This document shows positions 18,172 to 26,500 of a stretch of DNA of 64,000 nt, in pieces (within the stretch, counting starts at the first letter, position 1; each line of letters begins with the position of its first letter). The DNA is from Serratia liquefaciens ATCC 27592. Its GTDB lineage: Bacteria > Pseudomonadota > Gammaproteobacteria > Enterobacterales > Enterobacteriaceae. The notes under the pieces were generated by a model. The model made no database searches. It saw only the letters and a list, made by a program, of their open reading frames with translations, and was not told where the DNA came from. Made by a program: the position numbers and the translations under genes. The stretch covers positions 1,302,001-1,366,000 of the forward strand of contig NC_021741.1 of the NCBI RefSeq assembly GCF_000422085.1, in the 5' to 3' direction.

Positions 18172-19092
18172 TTGGCTGGAAGTAGCTTACTGACTTTAAT
18201 CGACGATATTGCCTCACTGCTGGACGACGTCTCGCTGATGACCAAGATGGCGGCGAAAAAAACCGCCGGGGTATTGGGAGACGATCTGGCACTTAACGCT
18301 CAGCAGGTCACCGGCGTAAAGGCCGATCGCGAGCTGCCGGTGGTGTGGAGCGTGGCCAAGGGCTCGTTTATCAACAAGGCGATCCTGGTGCCGCTGGCGT
18401 TGCTGATCAGCGCATTTGCCCCTTGGGCGATCACGCCGCTGCTGATGGTGGGTGGGGCTTACCTGTGTTACGAAGGGTTCGAGAAGGTGTTCCACAGCCT
18501 GACCCACAAAAAACAGGATGGGGAAGAGAATAAAGATGCGCTGAACGCCAATGAAGACGTGGCGGCCTATGAACAACGCAAGGTGAAAGGGGCTATCCGC
18601 ACCGATTTTGTGCTGTCGGCCGAAATTATTGCCATTACTCTGGGCACCGTGGCCGGAGCGACCTTCAGCCAGCAGGTGATTGTGCTGTGCGGTATCGCGA
18701 TTGTGATGACGGTGGGGGTTTACGGCATCGTGGCCGGCATCGTCAAACTCGACGACCTGGGGTTGTATCTGAGCCGTAAAAGCAGTGCGCTGGCCCGCTC
18801 AATCGGCAGCGGTATTGTCAGTGCGGCGCCTTATCTGATGAAGACCCTGTCGGTAGTCGGTACCATCGCCATGTTTATGGTCGGGGGCGGTATCCTGACC
18901 CATGGCTTGCCGCCGGTGCATCATTTGTTTGAGGACTGGGCGTCGTACGCCACCGTGGTGCCTACCTTCGGTCAGATCCTGCAGGGCGTGATTCCCGCCT
19001 TGCTCAACGTGGTGTTTGGTCTGGTTGCCGGCGGCGTAGTCCTGCTGGTGGTTTCGGCTCTGGGGGCGATCCGGGGACGTTTAAAGGCCTAA
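18172..19092 (+). CDS. yedI: DUF808 membrane protein YedI
   Basis: 306 residues colinear with E. coli YedI ([58 protein letters not shown]), with several membrane helices. Its biochemical role is not known. The start is a TTG at 18172 with AAAAGGATG upstream; this start reproduces the E. coli N terminus MAGSSLL, which no ATG does. The 258 bp before it holds no other gene. Confidence 0.9.
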   Translation: MAGSSLLTLIDDIASLLDDVSLMTKMAAKKTAGVLGDDLALNAQQVTGVKADRELPVVWSVAKGSFINKAILVPLALLISAFAPWAITPLLMVGGAYLCYEGFEKVFHSLTHKKQDGEENKDALNANEDVAAYEQRKVKGAIRTDFVLSAEIIAITLGTVAGATFSQQVIVLCGIAIVMTVGVYGIVAGIVKLDDLGLYLSRKSSALARSIGSGIVSAAPYLMKTLSVVGTIAMFMVGGGILTHGLPPVHHLFEDWASYATVVPTFGQILQGVIPALLNVVFGLVAGGVVLLVVSALGAIRGRLKA

Positions 19093-19098
19093 GCTAAT

Positions 19099-19119
19099 CC
19101 CGCGCCTCTCGGCGCGGGG
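19099..19119 (+). terminator. Rho-independent terminator after yedI
   Basis: CCCGCGCC and GGCGCGGG form a perfect stem with a four-base TCTC loop, followed by GTCATTT. It lies between convergent yedI and yohP. Confidence 0.7.
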
Positions 19120-19123
19120 TCAT

Positions 19124-19207
19124 TTAAAAGATCAGCTTGAACACGCCGGTGATGGTGAGCAGGCCAACGATAAAGATAATAGCGACAATCCACAGAATGA
19201 TTTTCAT
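19124..19207 (-). CDS. yohP: Small inner-membrane protein YohP
   Basis: A 27-residue single-helix protein beginning MKIILWIVAIIFIVGLL and ending TGVFKLIF. It matches E. coli YohP in length and at most positions. GGGAGAG lies seven bases before ATG at 19207. The longer reading frame through this region adds an unrelated 55-residue extension and is not real. In E. coli YohP is a stress-linked small protein targeted to the membrane after translation; its role is unclear. Confidence 0.9.
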   Translation of the reverse strand: MKIILWIVAIIFIVGLLTITGVFKLIF

Positions 19208-19311
19208 TCGTCTCTCCCAATTGATTTGAATGACGGCGCGAGTTTTCGCTAACCTGATGAAATCATTATTTACTGTAGTCGATAATTCGCAAATTGCTCG
19301 CTGCAAGCCCA

Positions 19312-19848
19312 TCAGGGGGGATTGTCGCCACCTTCGCCTAACGCACGCTGCATGATATGGGTGTCGCGCCACTTACCCAATTTAAACCCTACCGCCTTTA
19401 GCGTCCCCACGCTGCCAAACCCCAGTTTTTGATGCAAAGCCAGCGAGCCATGGTTTTCCCCGGCATTGCCGACGACAGCCAACATTTGGCGCCACGGCCC
19501 CTGCTCGCAGCGGGCAATCAGCTCGATCAGTAACGCTTTGCCGATGCCCTGACCCTGTTGCCCTTCGGCGATATATACCGATTCTTCCACGGTGAATCGA
19601 TAGGCTGGACGCGGTCGATAAGGCGTGGCGTAACAGTAGCCCACGACGAGATGATCCCGCTTGGCCACCAGCCAGGGCAGCCCGGCCTCTTGCACTTTGC
19701 TCAGCCGCTGCCGCATTTCTTCCTGCGTGGGGGGCGTTTCTTCAAACGAAGCGGCGCCGAATAACACGTGATGGGCGTAAATCTGTTGGATGGCGGCTAT
19801 GTCGTCCGGCGTAGCGTCGGCGAGGTTCAGCGGAGCGGTGTGGGGCAT
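19312..19848 (-). CDS. GNAT acetyltransferase, phosphinothricin-acetyltransferase type
   Basis: 178 residues of the PAT/MddA subgroup: IYAHHVLFGAASFEETPP near the start, VGYCYATPYRPRPAYRFTVEESVYI, acetyl-CoA loop GQQGQGIGKALL, and LHQKLGFGSVGTLKAVGFKLGKW. Members acetylate methionine sulfoximine, methionine sulfone or phosphinothricin. The gene is single and monocistronic, ending 104 bp upstream of yohP in the same direction. Confidence 0.85.
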   Translation of the reverse strand: MPHTAPLNLADATPDDIAAIQQIYAHHVLFGAASFEETPPTQEEMRQRLSKVQEAGLPWLVAKRDHLVVGYCYATPYRPRPAYRFTVEESVYIAEGQQGQGIGKALLIELIARCEQGPWRQMLAVVGNAGENHGSLALHQKLGFGSVGTLKAVGFKLGKWRDTHIMQRALGEGGDNPP

Positions 19849-19969
19849 AGTGATTCATGTTTACCTTGGAAATCAGAAGATAAGCGCATTATGCGCCGCG
19901 CCTGGCGACAAGGAAAATTGGGCTTTCTTATGCTGAAGATAAAAAAAAGTTATACCCGGCCGCGAAACG

Positions 19970-20003
19970 AAAAAATGGCGCATGACGATCTTCGCCATGC
20001 GCC
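19970..20003 (-). terminator. Rho-independent terminator of the MerR gene
   Basis: On the minus strand GGCGCATG pairs with CATGCGCC and is followed directly by ATTTTTTCG. It is 43 bp after the MerR stop codon. Confidence 0.8.
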
Positions 20004-20045
20004 GGGAGCCGCTGCGAGCAGCATTCGGACGGGGAAAAAACCGGG

Positions 20046-21071
20046 CTAGCCGCGCATGAAGTGCGCCACCGCCTGCTGCAGGTAGCGTAATAGCGGCGGG
20101 GTCAGCCAGGTGCCTTCCGTCAGCGTCGGTTCCTGCTCCATGGCCTGGCGGATTTTCATCTGGGTGGCCGGGTGGGGACCGGCGTAGGACTGGAACAGTT
20201 CAAGCCATTGGGCTGCCAGCTGTTTTGCCCGCGCTGACTCTGGCGGTATGCCCTCATTCAGCGCCTGATGGAACTGGGCGATCAGTGCCGGCCATTCCTG
20301 CAGGCGGGTAAAGTAGTGCTGGCGCACATGGGCATATTCTTCCGCCGACAGGTATTTTTGGTAGATTGACAGCTTGGTTTCGGCGAATGCCCGAGTCACA
20401 TAGTCGGTCATAGCCGGGGTAATGCCGGTTTGTTCGCGTATCGCGGGCTCATCGGCGTGCATGGCGTTGAGTCGGGTGAGAAACGCCGGATTACGCGCCG
20501 TATCGCGTTCCAGCATCAGCATCCAACGACGCGCCAGCGCCTGAGCCTGCAACGCTTGCGGTTCAACGCCGCCATCGATCAACTGGCGCATGCTGCTGAC
20601 CAACTCGGCCCACTCCTGATTGCGGCTCGGGTCGGCCTGATAGAAAGGCAATTGGGCCAGTTCGTCTGCGGTAAAATATTTATCGTACATGGTCATTAAC
20701 TCCAACGTAGTCAGCCAGTCGTTCAGTTCCGGTTCGTCTCCGGCGGTGAGCTGAGCATGCATATGCTGCAGACGATCGCGCAGCGCGGCGGTCTGTTCCA
20801 ACTGCCGCTCCAGCATGACGATTTGCTGTTCTATCACCGAAGTGAGCGCCATCCCCGAACGCGCCAAAATTGCCCCGACCTCTGCCAACGAGACGCCCAT
20901 TCGGCGCAATGCCTGAATGTGGTGCAAGCGAGTGATGTCAGCCCGGTTGTATAACCGATACCCGGCGTCGGAACGCGCAGAAGGAACCAGCAAGCCAATG
21001 CTGTCGTAATAATGCAGCGTCCGGACGGTAATGCCGGAACGGCGGGCCAGTTCGCCCACTTTCAATAACAT
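20046..21071 (-). CDS. MerR-family regulator with TipAS drug-binding domains (AlbA-like)
   Basis: 341 residues. Residues 1-70 are a MerR winged helix (LLKVGELARRSGITVRTLHYYD), residues about 75-115 a dimer coiled coil, and residues 128-341 two tandem TipAS-like antibiotic-recognition domains. The C-terminal part resembles Klebsiella oxytoca AlbA, the albicidin-binding protein (for example LTRLNAMHADEPAIREQTG, QKYLSAEEY, LFQSYAG, MEQEPTLTEGTW). Start 21071 follows AGGGAGGAG. An internal start at Met128 with its own ribosome site would make a binding-only isoform, as in TipA and AlbA. Confidence 0.88.
   Translation of the reverse strand: MLLKVGELARRSGITVRTLHYYDSIGLLVPSARSDAGYRLYNRADITRLHHIQALRRMGVSLAEVGAILARSGMALTSVIEQQIVMLERQLEQTAALRDRLQHMHAQLTAGDEPELNDWLTTLELMTMYDKYFTADELAQLPFYQADPSRNQEWAELVSSMRQLIDGGVEPQALQAQALARRWMLMLERDTARNPAFLTRLNAMHADEPAIREQTGITPAMTDYVTRAFAETKLSIYQKYLSAEEYAHVRQHYFTRLQEWPALIAQFHQALNEGIPPESARAKQLAAQWLELFQSYAGPHPATQMKIRQAMEQEPTLTEGTWLTPPLLRYLQQAVAHFMRG
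20688..20703 (-). promoter_or_regulatory. Internal ribosome site and start for a short AlbA-type isoform
   Basis: Within the MerR gene, GGAG (20703-20700 on the minus strand) lies nine bases before an in-frame ATG at 20690 that begins Met-Tyr-Asp, the same three residues that begin AlbA. The product would be 214 residues, close to the 221 of AlbA, and would lack the DNA-binding domain. Confidence 0.55.
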
Positions 21072-21206
21072 CGGTGTGCTCCTCCCTTGTGCGTTCCGGG
21101 ATACTAAAACCTGACGTAGCGTGAGGGTCAATAGCGGAGTTAAGGATATTTTTGGCAATGGAGGAGGGGCTTTGCCTTAGGGAACATTGGCGAAGTGCTC
21201 TGTTGT

Positions 21207-21301
21207 TTCGTAGTAGGGGCGCTGCATGCTGCGCCCTATTACATAATCAACAGATTAAATCGGGTGAACGTGTTCGCCCCTTACCGACTTAACCCATATG
21301 C
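21207..21301. repeat. 95-bp intergenic palindromic repeat, copy B
   Basis: Inverted copy of 5500-5594. The outer ends match best (TTCGTAGTAGGGGCGC / ACCC-ATATGC) and both inner palindromes are kept, including compensating changes in the GAACGTGTTC core. It lies between the MerR promoter and the end of the aminotransferase-V gene. Confidence 0.8.
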
Positions 21302-21359
21302 AGGGGTGTCAGCAGTCTGAGCCCAGCCAGGGGGCTGGGCTTTGTGGATCTATGTGCTG

Positions 21360-22589
21360 CTACCTTTCGCTGACGAGCAGCTCAAACAGCGTGTCGATTT
21401 CCTGCTGGGTGTTGTAATGCATCATCCCAATACGCAATACGCCGCCGCTGTCTTGCAGGTTCAGCCGTTGGATTAAGCCTTGCGCATAGAAGTGCCCGCT
21501 GCCGACGCAGATATTGTGCCGGCCTAATCGGCGCGCAATCTGTTCGGGGGCATGTCGCTTAAAGGTCAGTGCAAAGGTGGGCGTGCGGCGTTGGCAATCC
21601 GCCTGAGGGGAACCGTACAGTTGCACATCGTCTATTTGCTGTAAGCGCTGCAAAAAATAACGGCACAGGTTCTCTTCATGGCGATGGTAGTCGGCAAAAC
21701 TTTCCTGCAAACGCTGCCTTAAGGACGCGCCGGGCGTTCCCCATTGCGCCAGGTAGTCAATGGCTGCCGTGACTCCTGCCAGCCCTTCAAAACTCTGAGT
21801 ACCCGTCTCAAAACGTCCTGGCCCCACGTCGGTAGCCGGTTCGACTTTATAGGGTTGCAGCCGCTGTAACCACTGCGGCGCGATATAGGCCATGCCGATG
21901 TGCGGACCAAAGAATTTATAGGCGGAGCACACTAAAAAATCACAGCCCAATGCCTGCACATCGATCAGATTGTGTGGGGCATAGTGCACGGCATCGACAT
22001 AAACCTGAGCGCCGACCCGGTGAGCGGCTTCGGTGATGGTTTTTATATCGACGATGCTGCCGGTAACGTTGGACGCGTAGGTCACCGCCACCAGACGGGT
22101 TTTAGCGGTGATCTGTTCGCACAGTCGGGCAACATCCAAAGAACAGTCTGCTTGTTGCAGGGGGATTTGATGCACGGTGACTTGTTTATCGTTTGCCGCC
22201 TGTTGCCAACTGGAGACATTGGCGTAGTGATCCAGTTCGGTGACGATAATCTCATCGCCGGCCTGCCAGTGACGGCTAATGATTCGGCTGAGATGGAATG
22301 TCAGCGAGGTCATATTCATGCCAAAAATGATGTTATCGGGCGTCGGCGCGTTTAATAAGGCGCGCACCGACTCCCTGGCATTATTCATCACTTCGCCGGT
22401 CACGTGGCTGGAAAAATAGTGCCCGCCCAGATTGGCGTTATATTTCCCCAGGTAGTCCGTCATTTTTTCCAGTACGCCTCGTGAAACCTGAGACCCACCA
22501 GGGCCATCGAAGAAGATCACCGGTTGATCGTTATAATGCTGGGTCAGCGCGCTAAACTGGGCTCTGGCGAGTTCGGGCGTAAAAGTCAT
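21360..22589 (-). CDS. PLP-dependent aminotransferase class V (cysteine-desulfurase-like)
   Basis: 409 residues of fold-type I. Seen are FFDGPGGSQVSRGV, ETELDHYANVSSW-like (TELDHYAN), the PLP-contacting YVDAVHYAPH with D199 and H202, and the Schiff-base lysine K225 in CSAYKFFGPH. A catalytic cysteine loop typical of IscS/SufS is not evident, so a lyase or aminotransferase role on a free amino acid is more likely than sulfur transfer. It overlaps the upstream dioxygenase gene by four bases, so the two are translated together and probably act in one pathway. Confidence 0.85.
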   Translation of the reverse strand: MTFTPELARAQFSALTQHYNDQPVIFFDGPGGSQVSRGVLEKMTDYLGKYNANLGGHYFSSHVTGEVMNNARESVRALLNAPTPDNIIFGMNMTSLTFHLSRIISRHWQAGDEIIVTELDHYANVSSWQQAANDKQVTVHQIPLQQADCSLDVARLCEQITAKTRLVAVTYASNVTGSIVDIKTITEAAHRVGAQVYVDAVHYAPHNLIDVQALGCDFLVCSAYKFFGPHIGMAYIAPQWLQRLQPYKVEPATDVGPGRFETGTQSFEGLAGVTAAIDYLAQWGTPGASLRQRLQESFADYHRHEENLCRYFLQRLQQIDDVQLYGSPQADCQRRTPTFALTFKRHAPEQIARRLGRHNICVGSGHFYAQGLIQRLNLQDSGGVLRIGMMHYNTQQEIDTLFELLVSER

Positions 22590-23230
22590 GCTTTTTCTCC
22601 GCGGGCAGTCAGGACAAAGATATCCAGGTGTCCTTCTTCTTCCGGGACAATGGCGCTGATCGGCGTGGCGTTATGCCATAACTTGCTGTCCGCCAGTAAA
22701 ACGGCTTCGCCGTCCGCCAGCGCTTTTTTAAAGAAGGGAGGCTGGTGATTATCGGCGTATAACATGATTTCGCCGCCGACAATATTCTGCCGATGAATAG
22801 CAATCATCGCGATATGATCAAAACCATCCTGATGGATCCCTTCCGGCGCGACCTGCGTTTCATTATGAATGGCGACCACGCGCATCTGGTGAATTTCTAT
22901 CTCCGCGCCTTCGGGTAAATCATTACTTTCCGCGAACAGATTACACATTTCATCCATGCCGGCGCTTTGCAACACGTCGCTATCAATGGGTTCAAAATGG
23001 CGTACCACGTTGCCCTGGAAGTGATTGATCTCATCGGACTGCACGAAATTGCGTTGGCCAACCTCTACCACATGGCCATTGAGATGTTTGACTACCGAAT
23101 AGCGCCGTAAGCGGTATTTTCCGTCAGCGTGTTGCGTATGGGGCAATGCAGAAAACGACGGCGTTAATTGTTGGGTGGCCTGACGGCTAAGCGTAGTCAT
23201 ACTTATTACGTTTTCGTGTTTCTGTAACAT
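22586..23230 (-). CDS. 2OG-Fe dioxygenase family (isoleucine-dioxygenase-like)
   Basis: 214 residues of the 2OG_Fe_Oxy_2 family, which includes Bacillus isoleucine 4-dioxygenase. The metal ligands are H133 and D135 in GIHQDGFDH and H186 in LWHNATP; R210 near the C terminus would bind 2-oxoglutarate. Members hydroxylate free aliphatic amino acids. ATG at 23230 follows AGAGGTG; a downstream ATG at 23200 has a poor ribosome site. First gene of a two-gene operon with the class V PLP enzyme, suggesting hydroxylation then a PLP step on the same amino acid. The product is unknown. Confidence 0.82.
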   Translation of the reverse strand: MLQKHENVISMTTLSRQATQQLTPSFSALPHTQHADGKYRLRRYSVVKHLNGHVVEVGQRNFVQSDEINHFQGNVVRHFEPIDSDVLQSAGMDEMCNLFAESNDLPEGAEIEIHQMRVVAIHNETQVAPEGIHQDGFDHIAMIAIHRQNIVGGEIMLYADNHQPPFFKKALADGEAVLLADSKLWHNATPISAIVPEEEGHLDIFVLTARGEKA

Positions 23231-23547
23231 AATCACCTCTAATATTATTGAATGATGACTTTGTAGGGAGGTATTTCGATTGAATTGTAGTCGACACTTT
23301 TGCCAAAGCAATTTTTGGCCGTCGCCCCGCAAATGTGGCTGTAAACGGGGATGAACGCAGAGAATGTTGGGTGTTGCGCGGCCAATGATTTACCCGGTGC
23401 GGTGAGGCTGGCGTTCGGGGCTGTAATGAGCTGCGGAATGGTTTTGGCTGGCTGCCGGACCGAGGGCGGCGATGGTCGGGGGACTGAACCTGGGGAGAGA
23501 TTAAAAGTGCGAGCACCTGCACAGGTGCTCGCCAGTGGAGCGCTGTT
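23231..23547. other. Intergenic region with a strong palindromic terminator
   Basis: 317 bp without a gene. It must hold the promoter of the dioxygenase operon (left part, A+T rich near 23240-23290). At 23509-23532 lies a 24-bp palindrome, GCGAGCACCTG and its exact complement around CA, preceded on the plus strand by TTAAAA, so it reads as a terminator with a TTTTAA tail for nlpA on the minus strand. Confidence 0.75.
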
Positions 23548-24360
23548 TTACCAGCCTTTGACCGCACCGCCGTTAAAGATCTTTTCGGCGGCTTTGGCCA
23601 CTTCATCCGACTCGTAGGCTTTGATGAAGTTTTGTACGTTCGGCGCGTCCTTGTTGTCTTCACGCGTCACGATGATGTTGGTGTACGGCGAATCCTTGTC
23701 TTCGATGAAAATGCCGTCTTTGGTTGGCGTCAGGCCAGTTTGATTAATGTAGGTGGTGCTGATGATTGCCACGGTGACTTTCGGATCATCCAGCAGCTGC
23801 GGCAGCTGTGCGCCTTCCAGCTCCATAATCTTGTAGTTATGCGGGTTGGCGCTGATATCCAGTGAGGTCGGCAATAGCCCCTTGCCCGGTTTCAGCTTAA
23901 TCAGGCCAGTTTTTTCCAGCAGCAGCAGCGCACGGCCGAGGTTGGTGGGATCCAGCGGAATAGCGATAACCGCGCCGTCCTGAAGCTCTTTCAGCGATTT
24001 GATTTTTTTCGAATAGCCGGCCATCGGGAACACGAAGGTATTGCCTACCGCAACCAGTTTGTAGCCGTGATCTTTATTCTGTTGTTCGAGGAATGGCCGG
24101 TGTTGGAAAACGTTGGCATCCAGTTCACCTTTGTCGGTGGCGTCATTGGGCAGCAATGAACCGCTGAAACCGACCAGTTCAACATCCAGGCCGTACTTCT
24201 CTTTCGCCACCTGCTTGGCGACTTCCGCTACGTCCTGTTCCGCGCCGTTGATGACCCCTACCTTGATGTGATTCTGATCGGTTTTCTGTTCACAGCCCTG
24301 CAGTGCCAGCACCGCGGCAAACGCCGCCAGCAGAGGGGTATAACGCCAGCTTTTGGTCAT
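23548..24360 (-). CDS. nlpA: NlpA lipoprotein (MetQ-family binding protein)
   Basis: 270 residues with a lipoprotein signal (lipobox LQGC, Cys23) and a MetQ/NlpA domain. Most of the sequence is colinear with E. coli NlpA (KVGVINGAEQDVAEVAKQVAKEKYG, GFSGSLLPNDATDKGELDANVFQHRPFLEQ, IFNGGAVKGW). It is an inner-membrane-anchored methionine-type binding protein. No ATPase or permease gene is adjacent, so it may feed the metNI transporter encoded at 60.7-62.4 kb or another. Ends at a strong terminator. Confidence 0.92.
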   Translation of the reverse strand: MTKSWRYTPLLAAFAAVLALQGCEQKTDQNHIKVGVINGAEQDVAEVAKQVAKEKYGLDVELVGFSGSLLPNDATDKGELDANVFQHRPFLEQQNKDHGYKLVAVGNTFVFPMAGYSKKIKSLKELQDGAVIAIPLDPTNLGRALLLLEKTGLIKLKPGKGLLPTSLDISANPHNYKIMELEGAQLPQLLDDPKVTVAIISTTYINQTGLTPTKDGIFIEDKDSPYTNIIVTREDNKDAPNVQNFIKAYESDEVAKAAEKIFNGGAVKGW

Positions 24361-24486
24361 CGAGTGCTCCCTGAAAAAAACAATGAAATCAGTTGGTTTT
24401 GTGCTGCTAGCTAAGCCTGAACCTGCGGGGAAGTCAAACGCTTGCTCAGCACAAACGCTTATAGCTCATAACGGGAAGTTTTAAAT

Positions 24487-24541
24487 CCCCCTTCTTGCAA
24501 GACGCTACGCCGTTAGCGGCAAGCGCAAAGCCTGAAGGGGG
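24487..24541 (-). terminator. Long hairpin downstream of the DUF1460 gene
   Basis: CCCCCTTC at 24487-24494 pairs with GAAGGGGG at 24534-24541, with inner TTGC/GCAA and GCTA/TAGC pairings. On the minus strand it is followed by ATTTAAAA. Confidence 0.6.
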
Positions 24542-24550
24542 AGGGGAATG

Positions 24551-25387
24551 TTATTTGGCGCGCAGCACCACGATGCCTGGCGTAGCCTGGACGTACTCCA
24601 TAAACGGCGAGTCCACCACCTGCATATTCTCTTTACGCGACGAGGCATTGCGCAATACTGGGCCGTTTTCGGTCATGATATAGATACCGGTATGGGTGAC
24701 GTCCAGACCGGCCAGGTTGGTATAAATACCGATGTAATCACCGGTGTGCAACCGGGCCAGAACCTTGTCGTCAATCGCCTCGCTGGGCAGGTAGGTAATG
24801 CTGCGTCGAACGTTTTTCAGCCCTGGCAGATAGCTGCTGCCGTCTGATTTTTGATTGAGGTTTTTCACCAGCGTCACGGCATGCGGGCTGAGCGTGGCTG
24901 TAACGTCCGTTACGTTGGTTTTGGCCTGATGCGACCAGTCGGTGAAGAAGTGTTTACGCTTCAGGAAGCTGATATCGCCATTGGCATAGCGGATTTGAAT
25001 CAGCCGCTGTACAAAGTCAGCCTGGCTGTTGGCCTGGCGCAGCGCATCGACATAGTCGATGTAGGTGAAGCAATCCAGACCGCGGAAGTCGATCACCAGT
25101 TCTTCCGGCGTAGTCTGCGAGCCAATCAGCCGGTTGGCGACGTAGGGCGTACCGAGGAAAGGTCGTGACAGCAGGTCGATCATGCGGCCGTTATCCTGCC
25201 GTTGCTCGGGCGTTGCCTTGGCGCGCAGGGCGAGAAGCTCATTGAGTTTGTTTAACGTGTCGTTGTCCATGCTGGCCTTGAGATCTGCAGGTGGGGTAGT
25301 GATGGGTTCAGGTGTTTGCCCGACCGGAATTTTATCTGCACAACCGCTAAGCGCAATAGCCAATATCATTGAAACTACCCTGTACAT
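24551..25387 (-). CDS. DUF1460 lipoprotein (amidase-like)
   Basis: 278 residues, lipobox LSGC at Cys15. The DUF1460 domain follows, with GLDCFTYIDYVDALR (Cys in a papain-like position) and a later DVTHTGIYI segment holding His, the Cys-His pair of NlpC/P60-like folds. Family members include N-acetylmuramoyl-L-alanine amidase-like enzymes, so a periplasmic wall-related hydrolase is plausible. The start at 25387 is chosen because the ribosome site GGAGGG overlaps the upstream in-frame ATG. The gene is single; role inferred. Confidence 0.82.
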   Translation of the reverse strand: MYRVVSMILAIALSGCADKIPVGQTPEPITTPPADLKASMDNDTLNKLNELLALRAKATPEQRQDNGRMIDLLSRPFLGTPYVANRLIGSQTTPEELVIDFRGLDCFTYIDYVDALRQANSQADFVQRLIQIRYANGDISFLKRKHFFTDWSHQAKTNVTDVTATLSPHAVTLVKNLNQKSDGSSYLPGLKNVRRSITYLPSEAIDDKVLARLHTGDYIGIYTNLAGLDVTHTGIYIMTENGPVLRNASSRKENMQVVDSPFMEYVQATPGIVVLRAK

Positions 25388-25490
25388 TTTACCCTCCAAT
25401 GGTTCGGCTTGTGATCGTAGAAATGATAACAGTTCTCACCATGGCCAGGATGGTTAATGTTTAAACATAGCCTCAACGTTCGGCGATCGC

Positions 25491-26033
25491 TTAATACCCG
25501 ATTTCGCTGTTAAACGGCAGATACCAGAACAGGGCAATTTCGTGATCGGGAATATCAGGTTGAGCACGATACAGCAGATGATCGATGCCGCCGAGGATAA
25601 ACCCAAAGCGCTGGTAGCAGCGGCAGGCAGGCAAATTGGTGTTTTGCGTTTCCAGCATCAGCCCGGCGGTTTCGTGACGTTGCGCCCAGAGTCGTGCGCT
25701 CTCCAGCAGCGCGGTGGCGACGCCGAGTCGGCGCACATGAGCACTGACGACAATCTCCTCGATGAGCGCATAGCCATTCCAGTTATTGCTCAGCGTAATA
25801 TGGCCAACCGCCTCCCCGCGATGACGTGCCAGAATGGTTTCGCTTTCATCATTGACGAACGGTGCCAGCGGGTAGTGCTTGCGAAACGGCGTCACCGGCA
25901 GCAGCGGCCAGCTGTCAATCGGCGCGTTGAAAATCGGCTGGGCGTAGTGGGCAATCTGAAAGCTGAAGTCGCAGCCGGTCAAGTATCCGTCGGGCAACTG
26001 GGTCACCGGGGTAATTTGAATCGCTTCGCTCAT
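25491..26033 (-). CDS. GNAT acetyltransferase, streptothricin-acetyltransferase-like
   Basis: 180 residues. The C-terminal two thirds follow the pattern of streptothricin acetyltransferases: SNNWNGYALIEEIVVS, acetyl-CoA loop RRLGVATALLESARLWA, LETQNTNLPACRCYQRFGFILGGID, and the final DHEIALFWYLPF. These enzymes acetylate the beta-lysine amine of streptothricin. It overlaps the upstream hexapeptide acyltransferase gene by four bases. The similarity is read by eye and the true substrate may differ. Confidence 0.8.
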   Translation of the reverse strand: MSEAIQITPVTQLPDGYLTGCDFSFQIAHYAQPIFNAPIDSWPLLPVTPFRKHYPLAPFVNDESETILARHRGEAVGHITLSNNWNGYALIEEIVVSAHVRRLGVATALLESARLWAQRHETAGLMLETQNTNLPACRCYQRFGFILGGIDHLLYRAQPDIPDHEIALFWYLPFNSEIGY

Positions 26034-26500
26034 GGGGTCAGTTCCCTTAGCAGGCGGGCTGGATTGCCGGCGTAAATCCCCTTGCGGGTGATGTTTTTGG
26101 TGACCACCGCACCGGCGCCGATCACCACTCCGCTGCAGATTTCCACCGCCAGTACCGTGGCGCCGGACCCGATGGAGACGCCGTCGCCAATCCGCGCGCG
26201 GCCCCAGCTTGCCGGATCGGCATTGGGGGCGCCACCTTTGAACAGATCGTTGGCGAAGGTCACGTTGTGGCCGATAAAACAGTCCTCGCCGATGGTGACA
26301 TATTCGCAGATAAAGCTGTGAGACTGGATTTTACTGCGGGCGCCAATGCTGACGTTTTTTTGGATTTCGACAAAGGGGCCGACGAACACCCCGTCACCGA
26401 GTCGGCAGCCGTACAGATTACAGGGCTCTACGACGGTGACATTTTGCCCGGCGTCGACATCGACGATGCCGACCTGGCGAATCTTGATGGCGGATGACAT
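26030..26500 (-). CDS. Left-handed beta-helix (hexapeptide) acyltransferase
   Basis: 156 residues consisting of imperfect hexapeptide repeats ([LIV]-G-x4) throughout, such as CRLGDGVFVGPFVEI, VSIGARSKIQ, VTIGEDCFIGHN, ARIGDGVSIGSGATV, and the usual ending GIYAGNPARLLREL. Such proteins acetylate nucleotide sugars or similar acceptors as trimers. The start at 26500 follows GAGGAATG; the longer upstream frame is not family-like. It is the first gene of an operon with the streptothricin-acetyltransferase-like gene. Acceptor unknown. Confidence 0.83.
   Translation of the reverse strand: MSSAIKIRQVGIVDVDAGQNVTVVEPCNLYGCRLGDGVFVGPFVEIQKNVSIGARSKIQSHSFICEYVTIGEDCFIGHNVTFANDLFKGGAPNADPASWGRARIGDGVSIGSGATVLAVEICSGVVIGAGAVVTKNITRKGIYAGNPARLLRELTP

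Noticed and set aside
19208..19372. 55-residue extension of YohP
   Set aside because: The conserved product is 27 residues with its own ribosome site; the extension overlaps the acetyltransferase gene and has no homologous look.
23187..23663. 158-residue minus-strand frame between nlpA and the dioxygenase gene
   Set aside because: Overlaps the strong terminator palindrome and the nlpA 3' end; low-complexity Ser/Arg/Pro sequence.
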